A stretch of 57,346 nt of DNA, taken from Firmicutes bacterium HGW-Firmicutes-7 (GTDB taxonomy: Bacteria > Bacillota > Clostridia > Lachnospirales > Vallitaleaceae). The translations under genes and the position numbers were made by a program. Shown piece after piece: positions 17,494 through 25,111 of the stretch. Each line of letters opens with the position of its first letter. The first letter of the stretch is position 1. The stretch lies in contig PGZO01000028.1 of NCBI GenBank assembly GCA_002841375.1, forward strand, positions 1-57,346, given 5' to 3'. The notes beneath the pieces are model-generated. The model was not told where the DNA came from. It saw only the letters and a list, made by a program, of their open reading frames with translations, and did no database searches.

Positions 17494-17550
17494 CTTGGAC
17501 TAAAGATTCAATAATGAGAGGAAAAAAAGCTAAATAAATAAAAATAATTA

Positions 17551-17583
17551 AAAAAAGGAGCACCGTAGCTTACGCTAGGTGCT
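17551..17583 (-). terminator. Minus-strand terminator and AT-rich gap
   Basis: On the minus strand AGCACC (17583-17578) pairs with GGTGCT (17564-17559), with an extra TAGC/GCTA inner stem, followed by a T7 run. It would end transcripts from the NrdG-like gene. The remaining gap 17584-17803 is very AT-rich; only a short GTAAGA/TCTTAC hairpin near 17618-17639 was noticed. Confidence 0.65.
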
Positions 17584-17803
17584 ATTGTAAAGGATGAGGG
17601 GGAGAGTATTTAATATGTAAGAGGTAACTAATTCTTACTGACCTATCATAAAACATAAATGTGTACAAATTGTGTAAACAATATGAACAATATGTTAACA
17701 ATTAATATTTTCTGAAGTTTTATGTTGAATGTAATGGTTTTTTAATATTTCTTAAAGAATTCGTATTATTTTAACCAGTATATATCAGCAGATTTTGACA
17801 CTA

Positions 17804-18493
17804 TTAAGCCCTAATATCTATAATACCAAAAAACGGTACAATTTCAGTCTTTATTTCTTCTAATTCCTGGAGAGAGTAGGAAGTAAAAATCTGAGGAGAA
17901 AGTTGAAAGGGACTTGACTTATATTGTTGTAAAATATATTTTTTAGAACCTTTTAGCCAATTACCAATTAATATAAAGTCCTCAAGGCAATGAAGTTCTT
18001 TCATTGTCGTAGTCCTAAACTCATAGGGCACAGTGTCTTCCATTAACAAATGAACGCTTTCTTCAATGTTATATAATTGCTGGGTAGTAATGCCGGCAGT
18101 ATTAGCATATTTTATCTTTGTGTTTTTAATGTCCATGGCTACATAGTCTAGTAGGTTTTGTTCAAGTGCACGTTCAAGGATCTTTGGCTTGAGTCCATTT
18201 GTGTCAAGTTTAACTTTATAACCTATTTGATTTATTTCCTTCATGAAATCCAATAAATCCTCTTGAAGTGTGGGTTCTCCACCAGTTATGCAAACTGCTT
18301 CATGTGTAAGTTTGCGTGTTATTAAATAATCAAAAAGCTGATCAGTAGATATTAAATCGGACGGACTATTTAAAACGAGGTCACGATTATGGCAAAAAGG
18401 GCAACGCATGTTACAGCCACCAGTAAAAATTGTTACTGCAATATGTTCAGGGTAATCCAATAAGGATGTTTTTTCCAAGCCTTTAATCTGCAT
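17804..18493 (-). CDS. nrdG: Anaerobic ribonucleotide reductase activase-like radical SAM protein (NrdG2 type)
   Basis: 229 residues with the radical SAM motif CNMRCPFC (Cys27, Cys31, Cys34), TGGEPTL for SAM binding and KLDTNG. The opening IKGLEKTSLLDYPEHIAVTIF is typical of the TIGR02495 group annotated as anaerobic ribonucleoside-triphosphate reductase activating proteins. Activases of this kind place a glycyl radical on a partner enzyme. No nrdD is adjacent, so the partner must be elsewhere, and the gene symbol is by family only. It is transcribed divergently from tadA. Confidence 0.82.
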   Translation of the reverse strand: MQIKGLEKTSLLDYPEHIAVTIFTGGCNMRCPFCHNRDLVLNSPSDLISTDQLFDYLITRKLTHEAVCITGGEPTLQEDLLDFMKEINQIGYKVKLDTNGLKPKILERALEQNLLDYVAMDIKNTKIKYANTAGITTQQLYNIEESVHLLMEDTVPYEFRTTTMKELHCLEDFILIGNWLKGSKKYILQQYKSSPFQLSPQIFTSYSLQELEEIKTEIVPFFGIIDIRA

Positions 18494-18628
18494 TGTAGCC
18501 TCCAGAAGTATTCTTGATTTTTAGTGCAAAAAATGATAATCTCATTATAACATGATTGTGCTTTGATAAGTTATATAAACTTATCATACGACAACCATAA
18601 TATTTTTCTTTGTGAAAGAGGTGCGAAA

Positions 18629-19081
18629 GTGACTGACGAATTTTTTATGCAGGAAGCTCTTTATGAGGCGCAAAAAGCGTATGATATAAATGAAGTGCCC
18701 ATCGGTGCCATTGTAGTTATGCAAGGAGAAGTAATTGGTCGGGGATATAATAGAAGAAACACAGATAAAGATCCGTTTGCCCATGGAGAAATGATGGCAA
18801 TTAAAGAAGCATCTTTAGCAGTAGGTGACTGGCGGTTAGAGGATTGTACTCTTTATGTAACGCTTGAACCTTGTCCAATGTGTGCAGGCGCCATTGTTCA
18901 ATCAAGAATTCCTAGAGTTGTTATTGGCGCACCAAATTATAAGTCTGGAAGTGCGGGAACAATTATCAATATATTAAAGGTTGAGCAGTTCAATCATCAA
19001 GTAGACATCAATTATGGCGTTTTAGAAGAAGCGTGCAGCGAGTTAATTAAATCGTTCTTTAAGAATTTAAGAAATATATAA
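18629..19081 (+). CDS. tadA: tRNA-specific adenosine deaminase
   Basis: 150 residues. AAAGAGGTG at 18616-18623 favours the GTG at 18629 over an upstream ATG (18563) that has no ribosome site and adds 22 atypical residues. The zinc deaminase motifs are HGE (His52, catalytic Glu54) and PCPMC (Cys82, Cys85). TadA converts the wobble adenosine of tRNA-Arg(ACG) to inosine. In B. subtilis the orthologue yaaJ lies immediately upstream of scr-dnaX-recR; here those genes are about 19 kb downstream. Confidence 0.95.
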   Translation: MTDEFFMQEALYEAQKAYDINEVPIGAIVVMQGEVIGRGYNRRNTDKDPFAHGEMMAIKEASLAVGDWRLEDCTLYVTLEPCPMCAGAIVQSRIPRVVIGAPNYKSGSAGTIINILKVEQFNHQVDINYGVLEEACSELIKSFFKNLRNI

Positions 19082-19131
19082 GTAACCTTGATCAGTACCA
19101 TTTTTTCAGACCTAAAATACACTAGCAGTTA

Positions 19132-19241
19132 TGCACAAATGTATATTAAATACTTGTGCACATCGTTGAATTTTGATAAACTACTTGACGAAATTGATGG
19201 GGCGTATTATATTTGTACTATGAGATGTCTGACAACAGACA
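19132..19241 (+). promoter_or_regulatory. Promoter and operator-like repeats of the KDG operon
   Basis: An upstream inverted repeat TGCACAA/TTGTGCA (19132-19138/19154-19160) precedes TTGACG (19185-19190) and an AT-rich -10 (TTATAT, 19207-19212). Downstream is the perfect palindrome TGTCTG-ACAA-CAGACA (19226-19241), placed to block transcription. Its core TGTCTGACA resembles FadR-subfamily GntR operators, so the GntR protein of this cluster is one candidate binder. Confidence 0.5.
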
Positions 19242-19260
19242 ACGTAACGAGGAGGCTTTT

Positions 19261-19911
19261 ATGAAAAAATATGAAATAGTAAATGAAATAGTAGAAAGTG
19301 GTGTTGTAGCAGTAATTCGTGCAGAATCCAAAGAACAAGGAAAGAAAATTATAGAAGCAGTGAAAGCAGGAGGCATCAAAGCATTAGAAATTACATTAAC
19401 AGTGCCAGGCGCTGTGGATATTATCAGGGAACTAGTAGAAGAATATAAAGATGAAGAAGTTATTATTGGTGCGGGTACCGTCTTAGATCCTGAATCAGCA
19501 AGAGCATGTATTCTTGCGGGAGCAAAATATATTGTTAGTCCTTATTTTGACCCAGAAACAGTTAAAATATGCAATAGATATGCTGTACCAGTTATGCCAG
19601 GGGTAATGACGCCTAGAGAAGCCGTTATGGCATTAGAAGCTGGTGTAGATATTCTAAAAGTGTTTCCAGCAGAAGCCTTTGGACCATCGATAATTGGTGC
19701 CTTTAAAGGGCCTTTACCACAAGGAAATTACATGCCAACAGGCGGTGTTGATCTTGACAATGTTAAAGATTGGATTGCAAAAGGTGCAGTAGCAGTTGGG
19801 GTAGGTAGTGTATTAACAAAAGGTGCGAAGACAGGTGATTACGAAAATGTAACTGCAACAGCAAGGAAATTTGTTGAAGCAGTTAAAGAAGCAAGAAAAG
19901 CATTGAAATAA
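19261..19911 (+). CDS. eda: KDPG / 4-hydroxy-2-oxoglutarate aldolase
   Basis: 216 residues from the ATG at 19261, chosen by GAGGAGG just upstream; a longer in-frame start is not supported. It is a class I aldolase with catalytic Glu43 in ALEITL, the Schiff-base Lys133 in ILKVFPAE, and GAGTVLD, SPYFDP and PTGGVD phosphate-binding elements. It cleaves 2-keto-3-deoxy-6-phosphogluconate to pyruvate and glyceraldehyde-3-phosphate, the last step of the uronate pathway. It is the first gene of a tight operon with kdgK, kduI and kduD. Confidence 0.95.
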   Translation: MKKYEIVNEIVESGVVAVIRAESKEQGKKIIEAVKAGGIKALEITLTVPGAVDIIRELVEEYKDEEVIIGAGTVLDPESARACILAGAKYIVSPYFDPETVKICNRYAVPVMPGVMTPREAVMALEAGVDILKVFPAEAFGPSIIGAFKGPLPQGNYMPTGGVDLDNVKDWIAKGAVAVGVGSVLTKGAKTGDYENVTATARKFVEAVKEARKALK

Positions 19912-19932
19912 ATTAATTTTTGGAGGCGAAAA

Positions 19933-20955
19933 ATGAAAAAGATCATTACAATGGGTGAGATTATGTTAAGGCTGTCCACGCCAGAACATCGAAGATTCGT
20001 CCAGGCAAATACATTTGAAGTTGAATATGGAGGTGGAGAAGCCAATGTTGCTGTATCATTATCAAATTACGGCTTAGATGCTCACTTTGTGACAAAACTT
20101 CCGAACAACCCTATCGGACAAAGTGCTGTTAACCATTTGAGAAATTACGGTGTTGGAACAGATTACATTGTACGTGGTGGTGAACGAGTAGGTATTTACT
20201 TTTTAGAACATGGTGCTTCAATGAGGCCGTCAGCAGTCGTATACGATCGTGCACATTCATCAATTTCAGAAGCGAAAGCAGAGGATTTTGATTTCGATGC
20301 AATATTTCAAGATGCAGCATGGTTTCATTTTTCAGGAATTACGCCAGCACTCAGTAAAGAAGCAATACATTTAACAGAAGAAGCTTTAAAAGCAGCAAAA
20401 AGACATGGCGTTACAGTTAGTGTCGATTTGAATTACAGAAAGAAGCTATGGACTTCAGAGGAAGCAAAAGCCGTCATGACTCATTTGATGCAATATGTGG
20501 ATGTATGTATTGGGAATGAAGAAGATGCAGAAAAAGTATTAGGCTTTAAGCCAGGTGAGACAGATGTTAGTAAAGGCGCATTAGAAATTGAAGGGTATAA
20601 AAGTATATTTAAACAAATGATGGATAAATTCAATTTTAAATATGTTGTAACAACGCTTAGAGAAAGCTATTCAGCCTCGGATAATGGGTGGTCGGCACTC
20701 ATTTATAATGGTGAAGAATTTTATCAATCTAAAAAGTATGACATTAGAATTGTAGATAGAGTAGGTGGCGGTGATTCTTTTGCAGGTGGACTGATTTATG
20801 GGTTGGTGAAAACAGGTGATTATAAATATGCACTTGAATTTGCAGTAGGTGCTTCAGCGTTAAAGCATACAATACACGGTGACTTTAACCTTGTGACAGT
20901 TGAAGAAGTTGAAAACCTAATACAGGGCGATGCATCTGGTCGTGTTCAAAGATAA
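19933..20955 (+). CDS. kdgK: 2-keto-3-deoxygluconate kinase (PfkB family)
   Basis: 340 residues. It has the PfkB N-terminal motif GGGEANVAVSL and the C-terminal GGGDSFAGGL with catalytic Asp281. Length and sequence style match the longer Thermotoga-type KDG kinases. It phosphorylates KDG to KDPG, feeding the aldolase encoded 21 bases upstream. A second PfkB kinase follows 20 bases downstream. The two are clearly different proteins, so this is not a recent duplication. GGAGG at 19922-19926. Confidence 0.88.
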   Translation: MKKIITMGEIMLRLSTPEHRRFVQANTFEVEYGGGEANVAVSLSNYGLDAHFVTKLPNNPIGQSAVNHLRNYGVGTDYIVRGGERVGIYFLEHGASMRPSAVVYDRAHSSISEAKAEDFDFDAIFQDAAWFHFSGITPALSKEAIHLTEEALKAAKRHGVTVSVDLNYRKKLWTSEEAKAVMTHLMQYVDVCIGNEEDAEKVLGFKPGETDVSKGALEIEGYKSIFKQMMDKFNFKYVVTTLRESYSASDNGWSALIYNGEEFYQSKKYDIRIVDRVGGGDSFAGGLIYGLVKTGDYKYALEFAVGASALKHTIHGDFNLVTVEEVENLIQGDASGRVQR

Positions 20956-20975
20956 GTAAAATAAGGAGGATTTTT

Positions 20976-21938
20976 GTGGGACAAAAAGAATTAGAGATCA
21001 TTACCTTTGGCGAGTCTATGGTGCTTTTTAGCCCAGATGCGAAAGGACCATTAAGACATATCCATCATTTTATGAAATCTGTAGCGGGTGCAGAATCTAA
21101 TGTGGCAATCGCTTTAGCTAGATTAGGACATAAGGTTGGTTGGTTTTCGCGATTAGGCGATGATGAATTTGGTCGCTATATTGAGTTTATGATTCGAGGA
21201 GAAGGTATTGATGTTTCAAGAGTAAAAAAAGATGGTGATCATCAGACAGGTTTATTGTTTAAAGAATTGTTTGAACACGTGAACCCTAATGTTTATTACT
21301 ATAGAAAGCAGTCTGCTGCAAGTTATTTGAATGCAAAAGACCTCGATGCAGAATATATTAAAAAATGTAAAATTCTTCATGTGACGGGCATTACAGCGGC
21401 AATATCGAAGTCAGCAAGAGAAGCAGTATTTGAAGCCATTAAAATTGCTAAAGAAAGTGGCGTATTGGTATCCTTTGATCCAAATATAAGACTTAAGCTA
21501 TGGACGATAGAAGAAGCAAGAGAAACACTATTAAAATTGTGTAGTCTAGCGGATATATTATTTCCAGGGAAGGAAGAGGGCGAACTTCTTCTTAATGAGA
21601 ACTATACAGATGCAATCATAGAGCGGTTTCATGATATGGGGCCAAAGATCATTGCGTTGAAGCTTGGAAAAGAAGGATGTATTGTATCAGATGGAACGAG
21701 CAAAACTTGGGTGAAAGGCTATAGCGTAGATCATATTGAAGATACTGTAGGTGCTGGAGATGGTTTTGCTGCTGGCTTTTTAAGTAGTTATCTAAAAGGA
21801 CACGATGTTGTAACCTGTGGTGACTATGCAAATGGTGTTGGTGCTATGGCTACATTAGTAAGAGGGGATAGCGAAGGCTTTCCTACTTTGGAACAGTTGC
21901 TTGCCTTTACAAATAAGATCAAGCACATTGAACGATAA
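20976..21938 (+). CDS. Second KDG-type sugar kinase (PfkB family)
   Basis: 320 residues from a GTG start with AGGAGG at 20964-20969. Motifs are AGAESNVAIALARLG and GAGDGFAAGF with catalytic Asp262. It resembles Bacillus/Enterobacteria-type KdgK more than the neighbouring kinase does. Both kinases could act on KDG, or one could use a related acid (KDGal, DKI-derived or 5-keto sugar). This is inference from context. It is co-transcribed with its neighbours. Confidence 0.8.
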   Translation: MGQKELEIITFGESMVLFSPDAKGPLRHIHHFMKSVAGAESNVAIALARLGHKVGWFSRLGDDEFGRYIEFMIRGEGIDVSRVKKDGDHQTGLLFKELFEHVNPNVYYYRKQSAASYLNAKDLDAEYIKKCKILHVTGITAAISKSAREAVFEAIKIAKESGVLVSFDPNIRLKLWTIEEARETLLKLCSLADILFPGKEEGELLLNENYTDAIIERFHDMGPKIIALKLGKEGCIVSDGTSKTWVKGYSVDHIEDTVGAGDGFAAGFLSSYLKGHDVVTCGDYANGVGAMATLVRGDSEGFPTLEQLLAFTNKIKHIER

Positions 21939-21963
21939 ACGTTATTATGAGGAGGAATTAGAT

Positions 21964-22806
21964 ATGATTATTAGAGAACCATCCAATTCAAAAGATGCAA
22001 AGCATTATACTACGCAAAGATTAAGAGAGGAATTTCTTATTCAGGAACTATTTAATCCGGATAAAATCAGTAGAACGTATAGCCACATTGATCGAATTAT
22101 TACAATTGGAATTTGCCCCAGTGAAAAGGCATTACATCTGGATCAAGACTTAGATGTTTCAAAAGCATTAGGCACAAGCTCTTTCTTAGAAAGAAGAGAG
22201 CTAGGTGTAATTAATGTAGGAGGCGATGGTAGTATTACGGTAGATGGAAAAAGCTATACGTTAAAATCACGAGACGGTCTTTATATTGGAATGGGCGCAA
22301 AAGAAGTGATATTTAAAAGTGATGATGCGAAATTACCTGCCAAATTTTATACGTTAAGTGCACCGGCACATAGAACTTATCCAACGGTACACATCGACAT
22401 TACAAAAGCAAAACAAGTGCCAATGGGTGACATGGATAGCGCAAATAAAAGAATTATTTTTCAATATTTACATCCCGAAGTGTTAGATACGTGTCAATTA
22501 AGTATGGGGCTTACGACTTTAGAAAAAGGTTGCGTTTGGAATACAATGCCTTGCCATACTCATGAGAGAAGGATGGAAGTATATTTCTATTTTGATTTGC
22601 CTGAAGACGGTGTAGTATTTCATTTAATGGGAGAACCTACAGAAACAAGACACATTGTTGTAAGGAACGAAGAAGCAATAATTTCCCCAAGTTGGTCTAT
22701 TCACTCGGGATGTGGATCTACTTCTTATAGTTTTATTTGGGGCATGGTTGGTGAAAACAAAACATTTACAGATATGGATCACGTCAACATAAAAGAAATT
22801 AAGTAG
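21964..22806 (+). CDS. kduI: 5-keto-4-deoxyuronate isomerase
   Basis: 280 residues from the ATG at 21964, with GAGGAGG at 21950-21956. It is a bicupin with the zinc-binding run CHTHERRMEVYFYF (His198, His200, Glu205) and a further His in SPSWSIHSG. KduI isomerises 5-keto-4-deoxyuronate (DKI), the open-chain product of unsaturated uronate, to 2,5-diketo-3-deoxygluconate. This step is diagnostic for use of pectate-lyase products. The gene is followed at 10 bases by kduD, the next enzyme. Confidence 0.95.
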   Translation: MIIREPSNSKDAKHYTTQRLREEFLIQELFNPDKISRTYSHIDRIITIGICPSEKALHLDQDLDVSKALGTSSFLERRELGVINVGGDGSITVDGKSYTLKSRDGLYIGMGAKEVIFKSDDAKLPAKFYTLSAPAHRTYPTVHIDITKAKQVPMGDMDSANKRIIFQYLHPEVLDTCQLSMGLTTLEKGCVWNTMPCHTHERRMEVYFYFDLPEDGVVFHLMGEPTETRHIVVRNEEAIISPSWSIHSGCGSTSYSFIWGMVGENKTFTDMDHVNIKEIK

Positions 22807-22816
22807 GAGGTTTCAT

Positions 22817-23578
22817 ATGATCATTGAACAATTTAGTTTACAAGGTAAAGTGGCAATTGTAACTGGCTGTAGTAGAGGGTTAGGTCAAGGGATGGCTATT
22901 GCTCTTGCAGAAGCGGGTGCAGATATTCTAGGTGTTGACTACATGGCTGCACCAGAAACGAAAGAAAAAGTTGAAGCAATAGGCAAAAAATTTCATCATA
23001 TTGAAGCAAACTTAATGTCAATAGATAAGCTAGAGGATATTGTAAAAGAAGCCGTTAGCGTATATGGACACGTGGACTTGCTAGTGAATAATGCAGGTAT
23101 TATTAGAAGAGAAGATGCCATCAATTTCTCTGAAAAAGATTGGGATGATGTTATGGATATTAATGTCAAAACAGTATTTTTCTTTAGCCAAGCGGTGGCA
23201 AAACAATACATTGCACAAGGTACAGGCGGTAAGATAATCAATATTGCTTCGATGCTCTCCTTCCAAGGTGGCGTTAGAGTTCCTTCTTATACAGCAAGTA
23301 AAAGTGGTGTAATGGGAATTACAAGACTAATGGCGAATGAATGGGCAAAACATAATATTAATGTTAACGCCATTGCACCAGGTTATATGGCAACTGACAA
23401 TACTGCAGCTTTGAGATCAGACGAGCAAAGAAGTGCTGATATATTAGGACGTATTCCCGCTGAGAGATGGGGATTACCAGAGGATCTTATGGGTCCGATT
23501 GTATTTTTAGCGTCTAAAGCTTCCGACTATGTTAATGGTTATACTTTAGCCGTCGATGGAGGTTGGTTAGCAAGATAA
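22817..23578 (+). CDS. kduD: 2-deoxy-D-gluconate 3-dehydrogenase / DKII reductase
   Basis: 253 residues, a classical short-chain dehydrogenase. The Rossmann motif is TGCSRGLGQGMA, with the NNAG motif, a catalytic Ser in IASMLS, YTASK (Tyr and Lys), and a C-terminal YTLAVDGGW. KduD reduces 2,5-diketo-3-deoxygluconate to KDG with NADH. Its position directly after kduI makes the assignment strong. AGGAGG at 22805-22810. The operon appears to end here, since a new promoter lies at 23711-23739. Confidence 0.94.
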   Translation: MIIEQFSLQGKVAIVTGCSRGLGQGMAIALAEAGADILGVDYMAAPETKEKVEAIGKKFHHIEANLMSIDKLEDIVKEAVSVYGHVDLLVNNAGIIRREDAINFSEKDWDDVMDINVKTVFFFSQAVAKQYIAQGTGGKIINIASMLSFQGGVRVPSYTASKSGVMGITRLMANEWAKHNINVNAIAPGYMATDNTAALRSDEQRSADILGRIPAERWGLPEDLMGPIVFLASKASDYVNGYTLAVDGGWLAR

Positions 23579-23657
23579 TGTAGGTGTGAATAATGGTTTG
23601 AATCCTATAAAAAAGGGAATACCCAAGATTGACATAAGTAGGGCAATACCTTTACAA

Positions 23658-23765
23658 CTTAACTGTTAAGAGGCTTAACTGATAAGTGAATATATGATGC
23701 CTACAACTATTTGACACAGAATATCAAAATCTGTATAGTATAGAGGTATTTAGGTTAAGCCTTAA
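23658..23765 (+). promoter_or_regulatory. Promoter of gntR with three palindromic operator-like sites
   Basis: A consensus promoter TTGACA (23711-23716), 17 bases, TATAGT (23734-23739). Upstream are CTTAACTGTTAAG (23658-23670, perfect palindrome) and CTTAACTGATAAG (23674-23686). Downstream is TTAAGCCTTAA (23755-23765, perfect). The shared TTAAC/CTTAA half-sites on both sides of the promoter suggest autoregulation by the GntR protein. Confidence 0.55.
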
Positions 23766-23796
23766 TGGTTATTTTGATTTATATGGGAGGAATATA

Positions 23797-24498
23797 ATGT
23801 TCGATAAAAGCATCTTATCTGAACGAGTAGCTGAAAATATTCGTCAGACAATTATACAGAAGAACTTGCAACCTGGAGACAAGTTGCAAAATGAAATAGA
23901 GCTTACTAAAGAGTTAAATGTTAGCAGATCAACCGTAAGAGAAGCTATAAAAATACTTGTTTCAACGAATGTACTTGAAGTAAGAAGAGGTAGAGGGACT
24001 TTTGTATCTGATAATCCTGGAATATCTAAGGATCCATTAGGGGTTCATTTTATTGAAGAGAAAGATTTACTGAGTCATTTCTTTGAAGTGCGGTTGCTTG
24101 TAGAACCTCAAATGGCTGAATTTGCTTCAATTAGAGCAACCGAAGAAGAAATAAATTGTATTAGACAAGCCTATGAAAAGGTCAAAGAAGCGATTACAAA
24201 TGGTGAGAATCATACAGAAGCAGATATAGAATTTCATAATCAGATTGCAAAGAGCACACATAATCCAATATTGCAACGTATTGTGCCCATTATCAACGAT
24301 GGGATTATTGGAGGCTATGCAAAAACAAAAGATGTACCTGAAGCGGCTGAAATTGTATTGACCCAACATAAAAAAATTATGCATGCCATTCAAAATAGGG
24401 ACCAAGATTCTGCAAGAAGAAACATGCGTGAACACATTTTATATGGGCTAGAGAAATCTAGAGCTAAAATACATAGCCAAATATCAACTTGTAAGTAA
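23797..24498 (+). CDS. GntR-family (FadR subfamily) transcriptional regulator
   Basis: 233 residues. The N-terminal winged helix (about 8-72) contains LQPGDKLQNEIELTKELNVSR, STVREAIKIL and VRRGRGTFV. The C-terminal FCD ligand domain (about 90-225) contains EVRLLVEP, DIEFHNQIA and QHKKIMHAI, with the Asp/His residues that usually bind a metal and a carboxylate ligand. Regulators of this class (UxuR, KdgR-like, LgoR) sense uronates or KDG. It lies between the two catabolic gene blocks and most likely controls both. GGGAGG precedes the ATG. Confidence 0.9.
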   Translation: MFDKSILSERVAENIRQTIIQKNLQPGDKLQNEIELTKELNVSRSTVREAIKILVSTNVLEVRRGRGTFVSDNPGISKDPLGVHFIEEKDLLSHFFEVRLLVEPQMAEFASIRATEEEINCIRQAYEKVKEAITNGENHTEADIEFHNQIAKSTHNPILQRIVPIINDGIIGGYAKTKDVPEAAEIVLTQHKKIMHAIQNRDQDSARRNMREHILYGLEKSRAKIHSQISTCK

Positions 24499-24510
24499 AA
24501 GGAGAATATT

Positions 24511-24906
24511 ATGTCAGAGAGACAATATGTTTATAAAATATCAGAATTACCTTTAACACCAATGACAGCGGATGAAACACTTAAAGCACGGTTTTTATTA
24601 GGGAAGGATAGCATGCTCAGCTTTCTAGATAATCCGCCAAATACAATATTTGATATACACGATCATGAGTGTGAACAGTATTTTATGGTTTTTGAAGGCT
24701 CCGTAGATTTTATCATTGATGGAAAAGAAGTACACATTGAAGCAGGAGATGTAGCTTATTTTCCTGGTGGAGTTTCTCATGGTGGTAAAACGGTTACAGG
24801 GTTTAAGGGTATGGATATTTTTTGCCCAGCAAGAGAACCTCATGTTGAGCGTATGATAAAATATGGGACAATGCCAAATGAAGACGGTGTATATCCTAAA
24901 ATTTAA
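24511..24906 (+). CDS. Cupin-domain protein, probable KdgF-type unsaturated uronate lineariser
   Basis: 131 residues, a single cupin with metal-ligand motif HDHECEQYFMVFEG and a second-motif PGGVSHGG. KdgF proteins are small cupins of this size that open 4,5-unsaturated uronates to DKI, the KduI substrate. The match is by motif and context, not by a sequence search. It sits 12 bases after gntR. A sensor or storage cupin is the alternative. Confidence 0.65.
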   Translation: MSERQYVYKISELPLTPMTADETLKARFLLGKDSMLSFLDNPPNTIFDIHDHECEQYFMVFEGSVDFIIDGKEVHIEAGDVAYFPGGVSHGGKTVTGFKGMDIFCPAREPHVERMIKYGTMPNEDGVYPKI

Positions 24907-24939
24907 TAACAAACAATTTATAGGTGCATAGCCATATTT

Positions 24940-25098
24940 CTATAAAAAACGTTCGTCAAAATGATCCTTTGACATATTCATCCTGTGGGCTAAATCATCT
25001 AGGGAAAGCTTTTCTTCTAGAGGGTCTTGCATCATATGCATAATATCATCAAAGGTCTTTTTTTTATTAACTAAACGATAAACAGTAGAATTAAAAAT
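24940..25098 (-). pseudogene. Remnant of an AraC-like HTH coding sequence (antisense)
   Basis: The minus strand reads about 52 protein-like codons, including KTFDDIMHMMQDPLEEKLSL then DDLAHRMNMSKDHFDERFL, ending in TAG at 24940-24942. The second part resembles the first helix-turn-helix of AraC-type regulators. There is no start codon with a ribosome site, and the frame runs back into uxaB. It is probably a decayed fragment in the gap before uxaB. Chance is possible. Confidence 0.3.
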
Positions 25099-25111
25099 GG
25101 AGTGATAATGT

